DNA of 64,000 nt, from positions 3,410,001-3,474,000 of the forward strand of contig NC_007778.1 in the NCBI RefSeq assembly GCF_000013365.1, written 5' to 3'. Each line of letters opens with the position of its first letter. The stretch's first letter is position 1. Both the position numbers and the translations under genes were made by a program. The notes below the pieces were generated by a model. It worked only from the letters and a program-made list of their open reading frames with translations. It ran no database searches and was not told the origin of the DNA. Of the stretch, positions 28,645 through 38,364 are shown in pieces. The DNA is from Rhodopseudomonas palustris HaA2. Lineage in GTDB: Bacteria > Pseudomonadota > Alphaproteobacteria > Rhizobiales > Xanthobacteraceae.

Positions 28645-29274
28645 ATGTCTCTCCACATCGGCGACACCGCGCCCGATTTCACCGCCGACACCACCCAGGG
28701 GCCGATTTCGTTTCACGACTTCATCGGCGATTCCTGGGTCTTCTTCTTCAGCCATCCCGCCGACTTCACGCCGGTCTGCACCACCGAGATGGGCAGAACC
28801 TCGAAGCTCGCGCAACAGTTCGCCGCCCGCAACGTCAAGCCGATCGGGCTGTCGACCGACACCGTCGACGAGCACCTCAAATGGATCGCGGACGTCAACG
28901 ACACCCAGCAGACCGATCTGCAATTCCCGATCGTCGCCGACAAGGAGCTGAAGGTCGCCAAGCTCTACGACATGATCCACCCGAACCAGAGCAACACCGC
29001 GGCGGTGCGTTCGGTGTTCATCATCGATCCGAACAAGAAAGTCCGCCTGACCATGACCTACCCGATGAATGTCGGGCGCAACTTCGACGAGATCCTGCGC
29101 GTGATCGATGCGCTGCAGATGGCCGACAAGTACACCGTCGCCGCGCCGGCCGACTGGCGCCCAGGCGACAAGGTGATCATCCCGCTGTCGCTGCAGGGCG
29201 AAGACGCCGTGAAGGCATTCCCCCAGGGCTGGGATGCGCCGCGTCCCTATCTGCGCCTGACCACCGTCAAGTAG
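28645..29274 (+). CDS. 1-Cys peroxiredoxin (Prx6/AhpC-TSA family)
   Basis: A 209-residue thiol peroxidase. The peroxidatic Cys45 is in FSHPADFTPVCTTEMG with the conserved His and Thr, and no other cysteine is present, so this is a true 1-Cys enzyme. The C-terminal extension (PADWRPGDKVIIPLS, LRLTT) is the Prx6-type dimerization arm. A CAGGAG site precedes the ATG at 28645. It reduces hydrogen or organic peroxides in the cytosol. An inverted repeat enclosing TATAAT lies upstream. Together with the Bcp-like and DsbA-like proteins it adds to the window's thiol-redox genes. Confidence 0.95.
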   Translation: MSLHIGDTAPDFTADTTQGPISFHDFIGDSWVFFFSHPADFTPVCTTEMGRTSKLAQQFAARNVKPIGLSTDTVDEHLKWIADVNDTQQTDLQFPIVADKELKVAKLYDMIHPNQSNTAAVRSVFIIDPNKKVRLTMTYPMNVGRNFDEILRVIDALQMADKYTVAAPADWRPGDKVIIPLSLQGEDAVKAFPQGWDAPRPYLRLTTVK

Positions 29275-29297
29275 CCCGCGGCACCCCACAGTCAGAC

Positions 29298-29331
29298 GGC
29301 GCCGGCGGTCGTGACGACGAACGCCGGCGCC
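29298..29331. terminator. GC-rich stem-loop after the peroxiredoxin gene
   Basis: Perfect 10-bp arms GGCGCCGGCG (29298-29307) and CGCCGGCGCC (29322-29331) with a 14-nt loop, starting 24 bp after the stop. It lacks a T-tract, so termination is only a suggestion. Confidence 0.4.
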
Positions 29332-29494
29332 GGCCCCGATCGCCACCGCCGCCGCCGCATCGCGGCCGGCGGGTTTTCGGCGCGCCTGACCGACACGTGT
29401 TCACAAATTGCGCGTATTTGGGCGGGAAAAGCGCTATGAAGCACACGAATCCGTGCGCCGATCGTGTCCGATTTCTGCCCTGAAGGGATTGCCC

Positions 29495-30262
29495 ATGCCG
29501 TCGTTCCGTCCGTTTGCCGCCGCCCTGCTCGCGCTCTTGTTGGTCGGCGCGCCAGTTGCCGCCGCGGCGCAGAAATTCTCCGACGAGCAGCGCAGCCAGA
29601 TCGAACAGATCATCAAGGACTATCTGGTGTCTCACCCCGAGGTGCTGGAAGAAGCGTCCGACGAATTGGGCAAGCGGCAGGCCAACGCCGCGGCCGAAAA
29701 GCACCAGGCCGCGATCAAGGACAACGCCGAAGCGATCTTCAATTCGCCGCGCGGCATCACGCTCGGCAACAAGGACGGCGACGTCACCTTCGTCGAATTC
29801 TTCGATTACAATTGCGGCTACTGCAAGCGCGCGATGACCGACATGATCGCGCTGATGAAGGAAGATCCCAAGCTCAAGATCGTGCTGAAGGAATTTCCGG
29901 TGCTCGGCCCGCCCTCGGTCGAGGCGGCGCAGGTTGCGATCGCGGTGCGGATGCAGACTCCCGATGGTAAGAAGTATCTCGACTTCCACCAGAAGCTGAT
30001 GGGCGGCCGCGGTCAGGCCGACAAGGCCCGCGCGATGGCGGCCGCCAAGGAGGCCGGCTTCGACATGGCCCGGCTCGAGAAGGACATGGCGAGCCCGGAA
30101 GTCCGCGCCACCATCGAGGAGAGCTTCAAGCTCGCCGAAGCGATGGGCATGAACGGCACGCCGAGCTACGTGATCGGCAAGCAGGTGGTGGTCGGCGCAG
30201 TCGGCCTCGACACGCTGCGCCAGAAGGTGGCGCTCGCCCGCTGCGGCAAGGAGAAGTGCTGA
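29495..30262 (+). CDS. DsbA-family thiol:disulfide oxidoreductase
   Basis: A 255-residue periplasmic protein. GAAGGGA precedes the ATG at 29495. The signal peptide (FAAALLALLLVGAPVAAAAQ) is followed by a helical N-segment (about residues 25-85, SDEQRSQIEQIIKDYL) as in ScsC/BdbD-like DsbA proteins, which use such a segment to oligomerize. The thioredoxin domain has the CGYC active site in FFDYNCGYCKRAM and the cis-proline loop MNGTPSYVIG. Two further cysteines at the very end (CGKEKC) are unusual for DsbA and could form a second disulfide. Upstream helix plus CGYC favour a ScsC-like isomerase or oxidase, but the direction of activity cannot be read from sequence. Confidence 0.92.
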   Translation: MPSFRPFAAALLALLLVGAPVAAAAQKFSDEQRSQIEQIIKDYLVSHPEVLEEASDELGKRQANAAAEKHQAAIKDNAEAIFNSPRGITLGNKDGDVTFVEFFDYNCGYCKRAMTDMIALMKEDPKLKIVLKEFPVLGPPSVEAAQVAIAVRMQTPDGKKYLDFHQKLMGGRGQADKARAMAAAKEAGFDMARLEKDMASPEVRATIEESFKLAEAMGMNGTPSYVIGKQVVVGAVGLDTLRQKVALARCGKEKC

Positions 30263-30378
30263 GCCCTGCGGGATCCGCGGGCGACCCGACGACGTCGCTG
30301 ATTGGGAACTCCCGAGGTCGCCGCCTCACGGCGATCTTGCGCAGGCGGTGTTGCGGCCATCGTGTCGAGTCCGGTCGT

Positions 30379-30591
30379 CTACGACGGAAAATCGGCCTCT
30401 GCGACATGGACACGGTCGGCATGGAGCGACCATTCCTTCAGCCGCTCCATCTGACAGAATTTTTCTTTGGCGATCTCGGTCGCGTCGCGGCTGTTCGCCG
30501 CCTCGATCTCCAGGGAGCTCTGGCAAATCTCGGCCTGCCGGCCGTTCTCGCCGAGGATGTCCTTCATGAATCGCACAGTATAGCGGGCCAT
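30379..30591 (-). CDS. small conserved hypothetical protein (70 aa)
   Basis: A 70-residue protein with a strong GGGAGG site 5 nt before the ATG at 30591. The sequence MARYTVRFMKDILGENGRQ...ICQSSLEIEAAN resembles small, uncharacterized Bradyrhizobiaceae proteins with a compact alpha/beta pattern. It has no signal peptide or membrane segment. It is convergent with the DsbA-like gene. Function unknown. Confidence 0.7.
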   Translation of the reverse strand: MARYTVRFMKDILGENGRQAEICQSSLEIEAANSRDATEIAKEKFCQMERLKEWSLHADRVHVAEADFPS

Positions 30592-31188
30592 AGTGCCTCC
30601 CGTTTAAGCGTCTTCTTCATTCAAGACACATGCCTGATATCAGGCGCGTCCGACCGCGGGCATGTTGCTCGGGCGGTGGGGCATCGTGCGCATCGGCGCG
30701 TCGGAGACGCGCCGGATCGTCATTTCGGAGACTACGCCTCCCGTTTCCGGATGCCAAAACAAAACCGCGACAACGCTCGTCAAGTTTGGTCGCGGCTGCC
30801 GGATCGGCGCTGGTCTTTCAATGAAATGATCTCGCCCTGCGATTGTTCCACGCGAACCCCGCCGATCGGATCGCCGCCCGCAAGCGAAGATGCGAAATCG
30901 GGACGAGCAGACGGCATTATCTGTGTGCCGATCAGCCACCCACAACCGCTCTCGCGGAGCCCTCTGCAAACGGATCGCAAGCACTTCCCGGCGCTTGCCT
31001 CGGCATGCTCGTCCAAAGCATCACCCGATTCAGGCTCCGCTGGACCGTGTTCAGGCTTCCCCTCAGCCGTGAGGTTACCTATAACGCCGACAATCAAGTG
31101 AATTTTGCCCGGACCGGTGCTGCAGCGCCGGATTTCGGCCCGACGGCGCGTCCGCCGGAGACCTTCGCTGACATTGCCGGAAAGTCGG
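30592..31188. other. 597-bp intergenic stretch without a recognised gene
   Basis: Reading frames on both strands show no familiar motif and lack a good start context. The one clear feature is a perfect 14-bp palindrome GCCTGATATCAGGC at 30632-30645, 41 bp upstream of the small hypothetical gene, which could be an operator. The right part must hold the promoter of aroQ. Confidence 0.5.
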
Positions 31189-31644
31189 ATGCCTCAAACG
31201 ATTTACGTGCTCAATGGCCCGAACTTGAATCTGCTCGGGACCCGGGAGCCGGCGATTTACGGCCACGCGACGCTGGCCGACGTCGAACGATTGTGCACCG
31301 AGACCGCTGCCAGTTGTGGTCTTTCAGCCGTTTGCCGGCAGTCCAACCACGAGGGCGAGTTGATCGACTGGATCCACCAGGCGCGCGACGAGCAGGCGGT
31401 GGGAATTGTGCTCAACGCCGGCGGCTACACCCACACCTCGGTGGCGCTGCATGACGCGCTCGTCGGCGTGCAGATCCCGGCGGTGGAAGTCCACGTCTCC
31501 AACGTCTTCGCCCGCGACAGCTTCCGCCATCATTCCTTCATCGCGAAGGCCGCCTTTGCCAGCCTGTGCGGCTTCGGCATCGACGGCTACCGGCTGGCCA
31601 TCCTCGGCCTCGCCGCGAAAATCGGTACCAGCGCCAAGGCCTGA
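31189..31644 (+). CDS. aroQ: type II 3-dehydroquinate dehydratase
   Basis: A 151-residue enzyme of the shikimate pathway that dehydrates 3-dehydroquinate to 3-dehydroshikimate. The catalytic tyrosine is in [42 protein letters not shown] and [17 protein letters not shown] supply the remaining active-site residues. The ATG at 31189 gives the usual [17 protein letters not shown] start. It heads a probable operon with accB (47 bp downstream) and accC, an order seen across alphaproteobacteria. Confidence 0.97.
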   Translation: MPQTIYVLNGPNLNLLGTREPAIYGHATLADVERLCTETAASCGLSAVCRQSNHEGELIDWIHQARDEQAVGIVLNAGGYTHTSVALHDALVGVQIPAVEVHVSNVFARDSFRHHSFIAKAAFASLCGFGIDGYRLAILGLAAKIGTSAKA

Positions 31645-31691
31645 CCCGAGGCCGGACCCGCCCCACTCACTCAAGACATCTGGATCGAAAC

Positions 31692-32204
31692 ATGGCCCGC
31701 CAGCCTGACACCAAGACCGCCGCCAAGCCGAAGGACGCCGCAACCGAGGACAAGGCGGCGATCGACGACAGCACGCTGATCCGCGATCTCGCGCTGCTGC
31801 TCGACGAGACCAACCTCACCGAGATCGAGATCGAGCGCGCCGGGCTTCGCGTCCGCGTCGCCCGCAACGTCAGCATCGCCGCCTCGGTGCCGATGGGCTA
31901 CGCCCCGACGTCCGCCGCAGGAGGCGCGATCACTGCGATCGAGACCGCGGCGATCGACATCGCCAAGCATCCTGGCGTGGTGCCCTCGCCGATGGTCGGC
32001 ACCGTGTATTGGGCACCCGAGCCCGGCGCCAAGCCGTTCATCGAGGTCGGCTCCCGGGTGTCCGCCGGCGAGACGCTGTTCATCATCGAGGCGATGAAGA
32101 CCATGAACCAGATCCCGTCGCCGCGGGCCGGCACCGTCACCCAGATCCTCGTCGAGGACGGCCAACCGGTCGAGTTCGGCGAGCCGCTGGTGGTGGTCGA
32201 ATAG
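31692..32204 (+). CDS. accB: biotin carboxyl carrier protein of acetyl-CoA carboxylase
   Basis: A 170-residue BCCP. The C-terminal lipoyl/biotinyl domain begins at [20 protein letters not shown] and carries the biotinylation site in [12 protein letters not shown] (EAMKTMN; EAMKMMN is commoner). Before it are a charged N-tail, a short helical domain ([20 protein letters not shown]) and an Ala/Thr-rich linker. The protein carries carboxybiotin between AccC and the AccAD transferase in fatty acid synthesis. It is followed by accC after a 103-bp gap that holds an inverted repeat. Confidence 0.97.
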   Translation: MARQPDTKTAAKPKDAATEDKAAIDDSTLIRDLALLLDETNLTEIEIERAGLRVRVARNVSIAASVPMGYAPTSAAGGAITAIETAAIDIAKHPGVVPSPMVGTVYWAPEPGAKPFIEVGSRVSAGETLFIIEAMKTMNQIPSPRAGTVTQILVEDGQPVEFGEPLVVVE

Positions 32205-32210
32205 CGAGTC

Positions 32211-32280
32211 GCGAATGGCGAGTGGCGAATAGAGCTGCATCGCAACGCCATCCGCCCCCCATTCGCCACTCGCCATTTGC
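32211..32280. repeat. inverted repeat between accB and accC
   Basis: A 20-bp arm GCGAATGGCGAGTGGCGAAT (32211-32230) and its complement ATTCGCCACTCGCCATTTGC (32261-32280), one mismatch, enclose 30 nt. The arms are themselves made of GGCGA(A/G)T units. Such elements look like small dispersed repeats. Located inside a probable operon, the RNA hairpin could tune accC relative to accB. Confidence 0.8.
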
Positions 32281-32307
32281 AATTCGCCTCTCAATCCGGT
32301 GGCCCCG

Positions 32308-33663
32308 ATGTTCGATAAAATTCTCATAGCCAATCGCGGCGAGATCGCTCTGCGGGTTCTGCGTGCGTGCAAGGAACTGGGCATTGCCACGGTCGCCGTG
32401 CATTCGACCGCCGACGCGGACGCGATGCATGTCCGGCTCGCGGACGAAAGCGTCTGTATCGGCCCGCCGCCGTCCAAGGACAGCTATCTCAACATCCCGG
32501 CGCTGCTGGCGGCCTGCGAGATCACCGGCGCCGACGCGGTGCATCCGGGCTATGGATTTCTATCCGAGAATGCCCGTTTCGCCGAGATTCTCGCCGACCA
32601 CAATCTGCATTTCATCGGCCCCAAGGCCGAGCACATCCGGCTGATGGGCGACAAGATCGAGGCGAAGAAGACCGCCAGGCGCCTGGGCATCCCCGTGGTG
32701 CCGGGCTCGGACGGCGCGGTCGGCCCGGACGACGACGCGATGTCGATCGCCAGGGAGATCGGCTTTCCGGTGCTGGTCAAGGCCGCCGCCGGCGGCGGTG
32801 GCCGCGGCATGAAGGTCGCGCACACCGCCGAAGACCTGTCGATGGCGATCTCGACCGCGGGCAACGAGGCCAAGGCCGCCTTCGGCGACGCCTCGGTCTA
32901 TCTGGAGAAGTATCTGCAGAAGCCGCGCCACATCGAAATCCAGGTGCTGGGTGACGGCCGCGGCGGCGCGATCCATCTCGGCGAGCGTGACTGCTCGCTG
33001 CAGCGGCGGCACCAGAAGGTCTGGGAAGAGAGCCCCTCCCCGGTGATCAGCGCGGAAGCCCGCGCCCGGATCGGCGGCATCTGCGCCAAGGCGATGCAGG
33101 ACATGAGCTATGTCGGCGTCGGCACCATCGAATTCCTCTACGAGGACGGCGAATTCTACTTCATCGAGATGAACACCCGGATCCAGGTCGAGCATCCGGT
33201 CACGGAGATGATCACCGGGATCGATCTGGTGCTGGAGCAGATCCGGATCGCCGCCGGCGGCGACCTGCCGGTGTCGCAGGACGAGATCGTGCTCAACGGC
33301 CACGCCATCGAGTGCCGGATCAACGCCGAGAATCCGGTGAGCTTCCGGCCGTCGCCGGGCAAGATCGCGCGTTATCATCCACCCGGCGGCCTCGGCGTCC
33401 GGATCGATTCCGCAGTCTTCCAAGGCTACACCATCCCGCCTTATTACGACTCGCTTGTCGGCAAGCTGATCGTCCACGGCAAGACCCGCGGCGAGTGCCT
33501 GATGCGGCTGCGGCGGGCGCTGGACGAGATGGTGGTCGACGGCATCGAGACCACACTGCCGCTGTTCCGCGCACTGGTGCGGGAACCGGGGATCATCGAC
33601 GGCGATTATCATATCCACTGGCTGGAGCAGTATCTCGCCGGCGTCGCCCTCGAGGGCCGCTGA
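32308..33663 (+). CDS. accC: biotin carboxylase subunit of acetyl-CoA carboxylase
   Basis: A 451-residue ATP-grasp enzyme that carboxylates biotin on AccB using bicarbonate and ATP. The N-terminal domain begins [20 protein letters not shown]; the glycine-rich nucleotide loop is [15 protein letters not shown]; metal and catalytic residues lie in [18 protein letters not shown]; the C-terminal domain ends [14 protein letters not shown]. The ATG at 32308 is the family start. Third gene of the aroQ-accB-accC set. Confidence 0.97.
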   Translation: MFDKILIANRGEIALRVLRACKELGIATVAVHSTADADAMHVRLADESVCIGPPPSKDSYLNIPALLAACEITGADAVHPGYGFLSENARFAEILADHNLHFIGPKAEHIRLMGDKIEAKKTARRLGIPVVPGSDGAVGPDDDAMSIAREIGFPVLVKAAAGGGGRGMKVAHTAEDLSMAISTAGNEAKAAFGDASVYLEKYLQKPRHIEIQVLGDGRGGAIHLGERDCSLQRRHQKVWEESPSPVISAEARARIGGICAKAMQDMSYVGVGTIEFLYEDGEFYFIEMNTRIQVEHPVTEMITGIDLVLEQIRIAAGGDLPVSQDEIVLNGHAIECRINAENPVSFRPSPGKIARYHPPGGLGVRIDSAVFQGYTIPPYYDSLVGKLIVHGKTRGECLMRLRRALDEMVVDGIETTLPLFRALVREPGIIDGDYHIHWLEQYLAGVALEGR

Positions 33664-33779
33664 AGAATATTTGCGTCGGGCGTGGAACCAAGTTCCGGCT
33701 CCCGCGTTAGCGTGGCTGCAGATTTGGCCGCCTTGCGGGGATTGTTCTTGCTTTGTTTCAAATGGTCGGAGACCGCGCG

Positions 33780-35312
33780 GTGACGCCGGAATCCACGCGG
33801 CGACGCGCTTTCATCCAGATCACGTTGCTGTCGCTGTCTTTTGCCGTGCTGGTTCTGATCAGCGTCGCCTCGGTGTTTCTGTTGCAGAAAGCCCGGGAGG
33901 ACAGCGCCTGGGTCGCCCACACGCTCGAAGTCGAGAACCAGATTTCCCTCGCCCAGCTGCAGATGCGCCGTGCCGAAAGCGCGGAGCGAGGCTTTCTGCT
34001 GACGAGTCAGCCTGAATTCGTCGAAGAGTTCGAGAATTCCTCCGGCCAGGTGGTGCCGATGCTGCAACGCCTGCAGCAGCGGGTAGCCGACAATCCGGTG
34101 CAGCGCGGGTTGGTCGACAAGAGCATCGTCATCGCACAGGCGAGGATCGAGCGGTTCAGGGAACTGATCGCGCTCGCGCAGGCGGACCGCGCCGAGGAAG
34201 CTCGGCGCATCGTGCGCGCCGAAAGCGGCCGTGAGGCCATGAACCAGTTCGCCAACTTCATGGCGGCGATGCGGGCCGAAGAAAACAAGCTATTCGTGAT
34301 GCGGACGGCGGCGGCCGATCGCAGCCAGTCTCTGGCGTCGATCGTCACCACCACCGGCTCCGGCCTGGTGCTGGTGCTGGCCGGGCTCTCGATCTTCCTG
34401 GTGCGGCGCTCCGCGCGCGCCCGTGACGACGCCGAAGCGCTGCTACGCGAGAACAATCTCAACCTCGAGAGCACCGTGTCCGAGCGCACCGCCGACCTGC
34501 GCGAGGCCAACGAAGAGATCCAGCGCTTCGCCTATATCGTGAGCCACGATTTGCGCTCGCCGCTGGTGAACATCATGGGATTCACCAGCGAGCTCGAAGA
34601 ACTGCGCAGCGACATCTTTCGCCGCATCGCCACGCTGAGCCGCGAAGTCGCCGACAAGCAGATGCCGGAGAAGGCCGACAGCGACGGCGAGCCGGAGCTG
34701 CAGCCGGCCGACCAACAATTGTCGGAGGACTTCACCGAGGCACTCGCCTTCATCAAATCGTCGATCGGCAAGATGGACCGGCTGATCAGCGCGATCCTCA
34801 ACCTCACGCGCGAAGGCCGCCGTCAGTTCCAGCCGGTTTCGATCGACACCCGGGAGCTGATCGAGAACATCGTCTCGACGGTGGCGCATCAGGCCGCCGA
34901 GGCCAACGCCGAGATCCGCATCGAGCCGTTGCCGGAAATCGTCAGCGACCGCCTCGCGCTCGAACAGATCTTTTCGAATCTCATCGACAACGCTCTGAAA
35001 TATCTCAGGAACGGTGTCCCCGGAGACATCCGGATCCGCGGTCGCCAGAAGCTCGGCTTCGCGATCTTCGAGATCGCCGACAACGGACGGGGGATCGATC
35101 CCAAGGACCATCAGAGAATCTTTGATCTTTTCCGCCGTGCCGGTACACAGGACAGGCCGGGTCAGGGGATCGGGCTCGCTCATGTTCGCGCGCTCGTGCG
35201 CCGCCTGGGTGGAACCATGTCGGTGTCCTCGGCGCTCGGCGAGGGCTCGACCTTCACCATCACCTTGCCGATGAAATGGACCACGGCCACCAAACGGGAA
35301 CCCCGCTCATGA
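33780..35312 (+). CDS. CHASE3-domain sensor histidine kinase
   Basis: A membrane histidine kinase of about 510 residues. GTG at 33780 has GGAGA 8 nt upstream; an ATG at 33762 without a ribosome site would add six residues. Two transmembrane helices (LLSLSFAVLVLISVASVFLL and GSGLVLVLAGLSIFLV) flank a helical CHASE3 sensor (QMRRAESAERGFLL). Then come a short coiled coil, HisKA with the phospho-histidine in YIVSHDLRSPLVNIMG, and HATPase_c (IFSNLIDNALKYL, EIADNGRGIDP, GQGIGLAHVRALV). About 60 residues are inserted between the two helices of the dimerization domain. Its stop overlaps the next gene's ATG (ATGA), so the three signalling genes form one operon. Confidence 0.9.
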   Translation: MTPESTRRRAFIQITLLSLSFAVLVLISVASVFLLQKAREDSAWVAHTLEVENQISLAQLQMRRAESAERGFLLTSQPEFVEEFENSSGQVVPMLQRLQQRVADNPVQRGLVDKSIVIAQARIERFRELIALAQADRAEEARRIVRAESGREAMNQFANFMAAMRAEENKLFVMRTAAADRSQSLASIVTTTGSGLVLVLAGLSIFLVRRSARARDDAEALLRENNLNLESTVSERTADLREANEEIQRFAYIVSHDLRSPLVNIMGFTSELEELRSDIFRRIATLSREVADKQMPEKADSDGEPELQPADQQLSEDFTEALAFIKSSIGKMDRLISAILNLTREGRRQFQPVSIDTRELIENIVSTVAHQAAEANAEIRIEPLPEIVSDRLALEQIFSNLIDNALKYLRNGVPGDIRIRGRQKLGFAIFEIADNGRGIDPKDHQRIFDLFRRAGTQDRPGQGIGLAHVRALVRRLGGTMSVSSALGEGSTFTITLPMKWTTATKREPRS

Positions 35313-35752
35313 GTAACCCAGTCACCATCATCATGATCGAGGACGACGAGGGCCACGCGCGCCTGATCGAGCGCAATATTCGCCGGTCCGGCGTCAACAA
35401 CGAGATCGTTCCGTTCACGTCCGGTACAGCCGCGCTGAACTACCTGTTCGGGGCCGACGGCTCGGGCATCGAGCATCAGAATCGCGCGCTCCTGGTGCTG
35501 CTCGATCTCAACCTCCCCGACACCAGCGGCATCGATATTCTCCGGCGCGTCAAGGAAAACGATCATCTCAAATGCACGCCCGTCGTGGTGTTGACCACCA
35601 CCGACGACGCGCAGGAAATCAAGCGTTGCTACGAGCTCGGCTGCAACGTCTACATCACCAAGCCGGTGAACTACGAGAGCTTCGCCAACGCGATCCGTCA
35701 GCTCGGCCTGTTCTTTTCCGTGATCCAGGTCCCTCAAACCGAGGCTCCATGA
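35309..35752 (+). CDS. single-domain response regulator (Rcp1-like)
   Basis: A 147-residue CheY-like receiver without output domain. Acidic pocket IIMIEDDEGH, phospho-acceptor Asp in LLDLNLPDTSG, the Thr switch in VVVLTTTDD and Lys in VYITKPVNYESF are all present. The extra loop LFGADGSGIEHQN is typical of Rcp1-type regulators paired with phytochromes and related kinases. It overlaps both neighbours by ATGA junctions, and is likely the phosphorelay partner of the CHASE3 kinase and/or the fusion protein that follows. Confidence 0.93.
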   Translation: MSNPVTIIMIEDDEGHARLIERNIRRSGVNNEIVPFTSGTAALNYLFGADGSGIEHQNRALLVLLDLNLPDTSGIDILRRVKENDHLKCTPVVVLTTTDDAQEIKRCYELGCNVYITKPVNYESFANAIRQLGLFFSVIQVPQTEAP

Positions 35753-36834
35753 CTCCTGCTGCTGCGCCGACTCTGCTGTATATCGACGACGACGAGGCGC
35801 TCGGGCGCCTGGTCTCACGCGGCCTGAAGCGACAGGGTTTCTGCGTCGAGCACGTGCTGAGCGGCGAGGCGGGGCTGGAGCGATTGCGCAAGGGCGGCGT
35901 CGACGTGGTGGCGCTGGATCAGTACATGCCCGGCCTCGACGGGCTGGAAACGCTGGAGCAGATCCAGAACATTCCGGATGCGCCGCCGGTGGTCTTCGTT
36001 ACCGCATCGCAGGATTCCAGCATCGCCGTGACCGCGCTGAAGGCCGGCGCCGCGGATTATCTGGTGAAAGATACCCAGGGCGACTTCGTCCCCCTGCTCC
36101 AGGTCGCCGCCGATCAGGCGCTGCGCCAAGCCGTGATCCGCAAGGCCCGCGACGACGCCGAAGCCGAAGTCCGCGCCTCGCGTGATCGCTATGCGGCGCT
36201 GGCCGCAGAGCGCGAAATGCTGCTGCGCGAGGTCAACCACCGGGTCGGCAATTCGCTGCAGATCATCGCGTCGCTGCTGCATCTGCAGGCTTCGTCCAGC
36301 AAGGAGAGCGAGGTCAAGGCGGCGCTCACCAACGCGATGGGCCGCGTCGCTGCGGTGGCGCAAGTCCACCGCCGGCTCTACACCTCGCACGACCTCAAGA
36401 GCGTGATGCTGAACCAGTATCTCGAAGCGTTGCTCGAGGATTTGCGTCGTTCGGCCGAAGGCAACCGGATGTCGCGCCTGACGCTCGATGCGGAGGCGGT
36501 CGAGATCGATCCCGACCGCGCGGTCGCGATCGGCATCGTCGTCAACGAGTTGGTGATGAACGCGGTGAAGTACGCCTATCCGGAAGGCAAGGGCCCGATC
36601 CACGTGGTGCTGAAGGCCCAGGGCGACGACCTCGAACTCGCAATTTCCGATGACGGCGTCGGTCTTGCGGTCAAGGCCAATCCGCACTCGACCGGCATGG
36701 GCCAGCGCATCGTCAATGCGATGGCGACCAAGCTCGACGCCAGCGTCGAGCGCGACCCCGCGCATGCCGGCACCCGCATGGTGCTGCGATTCCGCCGCAC
36801 CAACATCGCCGCGCCGACGCCGGCCATCGCGTAG
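35749..36834 (+). CDS. receiver-histidine kinase fusion (HisKA_2/HWE-type)
   Basis: A 361-residue cytoplasmic protein. Residues 1-120 form a receiver domain (LLYIDDDEALG, phospho-acceptor Asp in VVALDQYMPGLDG, VTASQDS, KDTQGDF with a variant KP switch). A coiled linker (ARDDAEAEVRASRDRYAALA) joins to a HisKA_2 domain with the phospho-histidine in LLREVNHRVGNSLQIIASLL and an ATPase with VVNELVMNAVKYAYP and SDDGVGL. This layout is common in Rhizobiales sensors that link a upstream kinase to general stress or light responses. The Lys-Pro pair of the receiver is replaced by Lys-Asp. Confidence 0.92.
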   Translation: MTPAAAPTLLYIDDDEALGRLVSRGLKRQGFCVEHVLSGEAGLERLRKGGVDVVALDQYMPGLDGLETLEQIQNIPDAPPVVFVTASQDSSIAVTALKAGAADYLVKDTQGDFVPLLQVAADQALRQAVIRKARDDAEAEVRASRDRYAALAAEREMLLREVNHRVGNSLQIIASLLHLQASSSKESEVKAALTNAMGRVAAVAQVHRRLYTSHDLKSVMLNQYLEALLEDLRRSAEGNRMSRLTLDAEAVEIDPDRAVAIGIVVNELVMNAVKYAYPEGKGPIHVVLKAQGDDLELAISDDGVGLAVKANPHSTGMGQRIVNAMATKLDASVERDPAHAGTRMVLRFRRTNIAAPTPAIA

Positions 36835-37069
36835 TCGGCCGCCCCGCCAAATCGGGCCACGAATCCGGCCGCACTATCCCAAAGCCGCCTTGCCATTTTG
36901 CCGGAGCTCGGGCAGGTTCCGCGCGCGCCGCTGCGGGAACGCGGCGGAATCTTCTCATCACATCAGGGACTTTGCTTTCGCAGGCAGGGCTCGCGTGGCA
37001 TCGCTGCGTCGATCACGCCCGGGCGAACAAACTCTCCAGTCGCGAGTCCGCGCGAAGGGCCAAGCGCTT

Positions 37070-38290
37070 GTGACGACTCCAGTCCTGATCCTGGGCATTC
37101 CGCTCGACTTCTTCCTGTTCGGGCTGACCCTCTTGGGGGTTGCGATTTTCCACCGCCACACGTTGTGGATCGCACTCACCGGCCTCGCCGCCACCATCGC
37201 TTACAAGCTGATGTTCACCGGCTTCGCGACCGGCCCCGGGCTGCTCGGATTGACGCTCCATCTCGGCCACGAATGGGTGACGCTGACGAATCTGTTCCTG
37301 TTGCTGATGGGCTTCGCGCTGCTGTCGGCGCATTTCGAGAAGAGCGGCATTCCCGACGAAATGCCGGCGCTGCTGCCGAACGATTGGAGGGGCCCGGTCG
37401 TGCTGCTGGGCATCGTGTTCGTCTTGTCGAGTTTCCTCGACAACATCGCCGCCGCGCTGATCGGCGGCACGGTGGCGCGGCACGTCTTCCGCGGCAAGGT
37501 CCATATCGGCTACCTGGCGGCGATCGTCGCGGCTTCCAACGCCGGAGGGGCCGGCAGCGTGATCGGCGACACCACCACCACGATGATGTGGATCGCCGGC
37601 GTCAACCCGCTCAGCGTGGTCGAGGCCTATGTCGCTGCCGGCACCGCGCTGCTGGTGTTCGCCGTCCCGGCTTCGATCCAGCAGCACAACTTTGCGCCGA
37701 TCGTCAAGGACGCGCCGCGCGGGCTGAGGATCGAATGGGTCCGCGTCGGCATCGTCGCTGCGATCCTGATTGCGGCGCTGGCCGCCAATATCAGCGCCAA
37801 TGTCTATTTCCCGGACCTGCTTCACCGGCTTCCGTTGCTCGGCCTCACCATCTGGGCGGTGTTGCTACTGACCGCGCCGATTCGCCGGCCGGATTGGAAG
37901 CTGATGCCGTCGACCTTCAAGGGCACCATCTTTCTGCTGGCGCTCGTCGTGATCGCATCGCTGATGCCGGTCGAGCGGCTGCCGGCCGCAACATGGCAAA
38001 CAGCGCTCGGCCTCGGACTCGTCTCGGCGGGTTTCGACAACATTCCCCTCACCGCGCTGGCGCTCAATCAGGGCGGCTACGACTGGGGATTCCTCGCTTA
38101 CGCCGTCGGCTTCGGCGGCTCGATGATGTGGTTCGGCTCGTCCGCCGGCGTCGCCCTCACCAACATGTTTCCCGAAGGCAAGTCCGTTTATCTATGGCTG
38201 CGCTTCGGCTGGCCCGTCCCCGTGGCCTATCTCATCGGCTTCTTCGCATTGCTGACACTGGTCGGCTGGAATCCCGATCCGATCCGCTGA
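37070..38290 (+). CDS. NhaD-like / ion-transporter-superfamily permease
   Basis: A 406-residue protein with about eleven transmembrane segments. The motif [20 protein letters not shown] closely matches the NhaD sodium/proton antiporter signature, and a second discontinuous helix is [21 protein letters not shown] at 37070 is used (AAGGG about 11 nt upstream); no closer ATG exists. Paired with the upstream signalling operon only by proximity (235-bp gap, same strand). NhaD-like is the best family guess, but related ArsB/citrate carriers share the fold. Confidence 0.82.
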   Translation: MTTPVLILGIPLDFFLFGLTLLGVAIFHRHTLWIALTGLAATIAYKLMFTGFATGPGLLGLTLHLGHEWVTLTNLFLLLMGFALLSAHFEKSGIPDEMPALLPNDWRGPVVLLGIVFVLSSFLDNIAAALIGGTVARHVFRGKVHIGYLAAIVAASNAGGAGSVIGDTTTTMMWIAGVNPLSVVEAYVAAGTALLVFAVPASIQQHNFAPIVKDAPRGLRIEWVRVGIVAAILIAALAANISANVYFPDLLHRLPLLGLTIWAVLLLTAPIRRPDWKLMPSTFKGTIFLLALVVIASLMPVERLPAATWQTALGLGLVSAGFDNIPLTALALNQGGYDWGFLAYAVGFGGSMMWFGSSAGVALTNMFPEGKSVYLWLRFGWPVPVAYLIGFFALLTLVGWNPDPIR

Positions 38291-38364
38291 CCGCGCTCCG
38301 GTCCCAATCGGCATTCGCTTCCGCCCCGGCTCGCGACCTCCGTCCCGCCCTGCTATGCTCGGGC

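Noticed and set aside
30780-31097. 105-codon frame on the minus strand between the small hypothetical gene and aroQ
   Set aside because: Begins with TTG without a ribosome site and shows no recognisable fold or motif; treated as chance open frame in GC-rich DNA.
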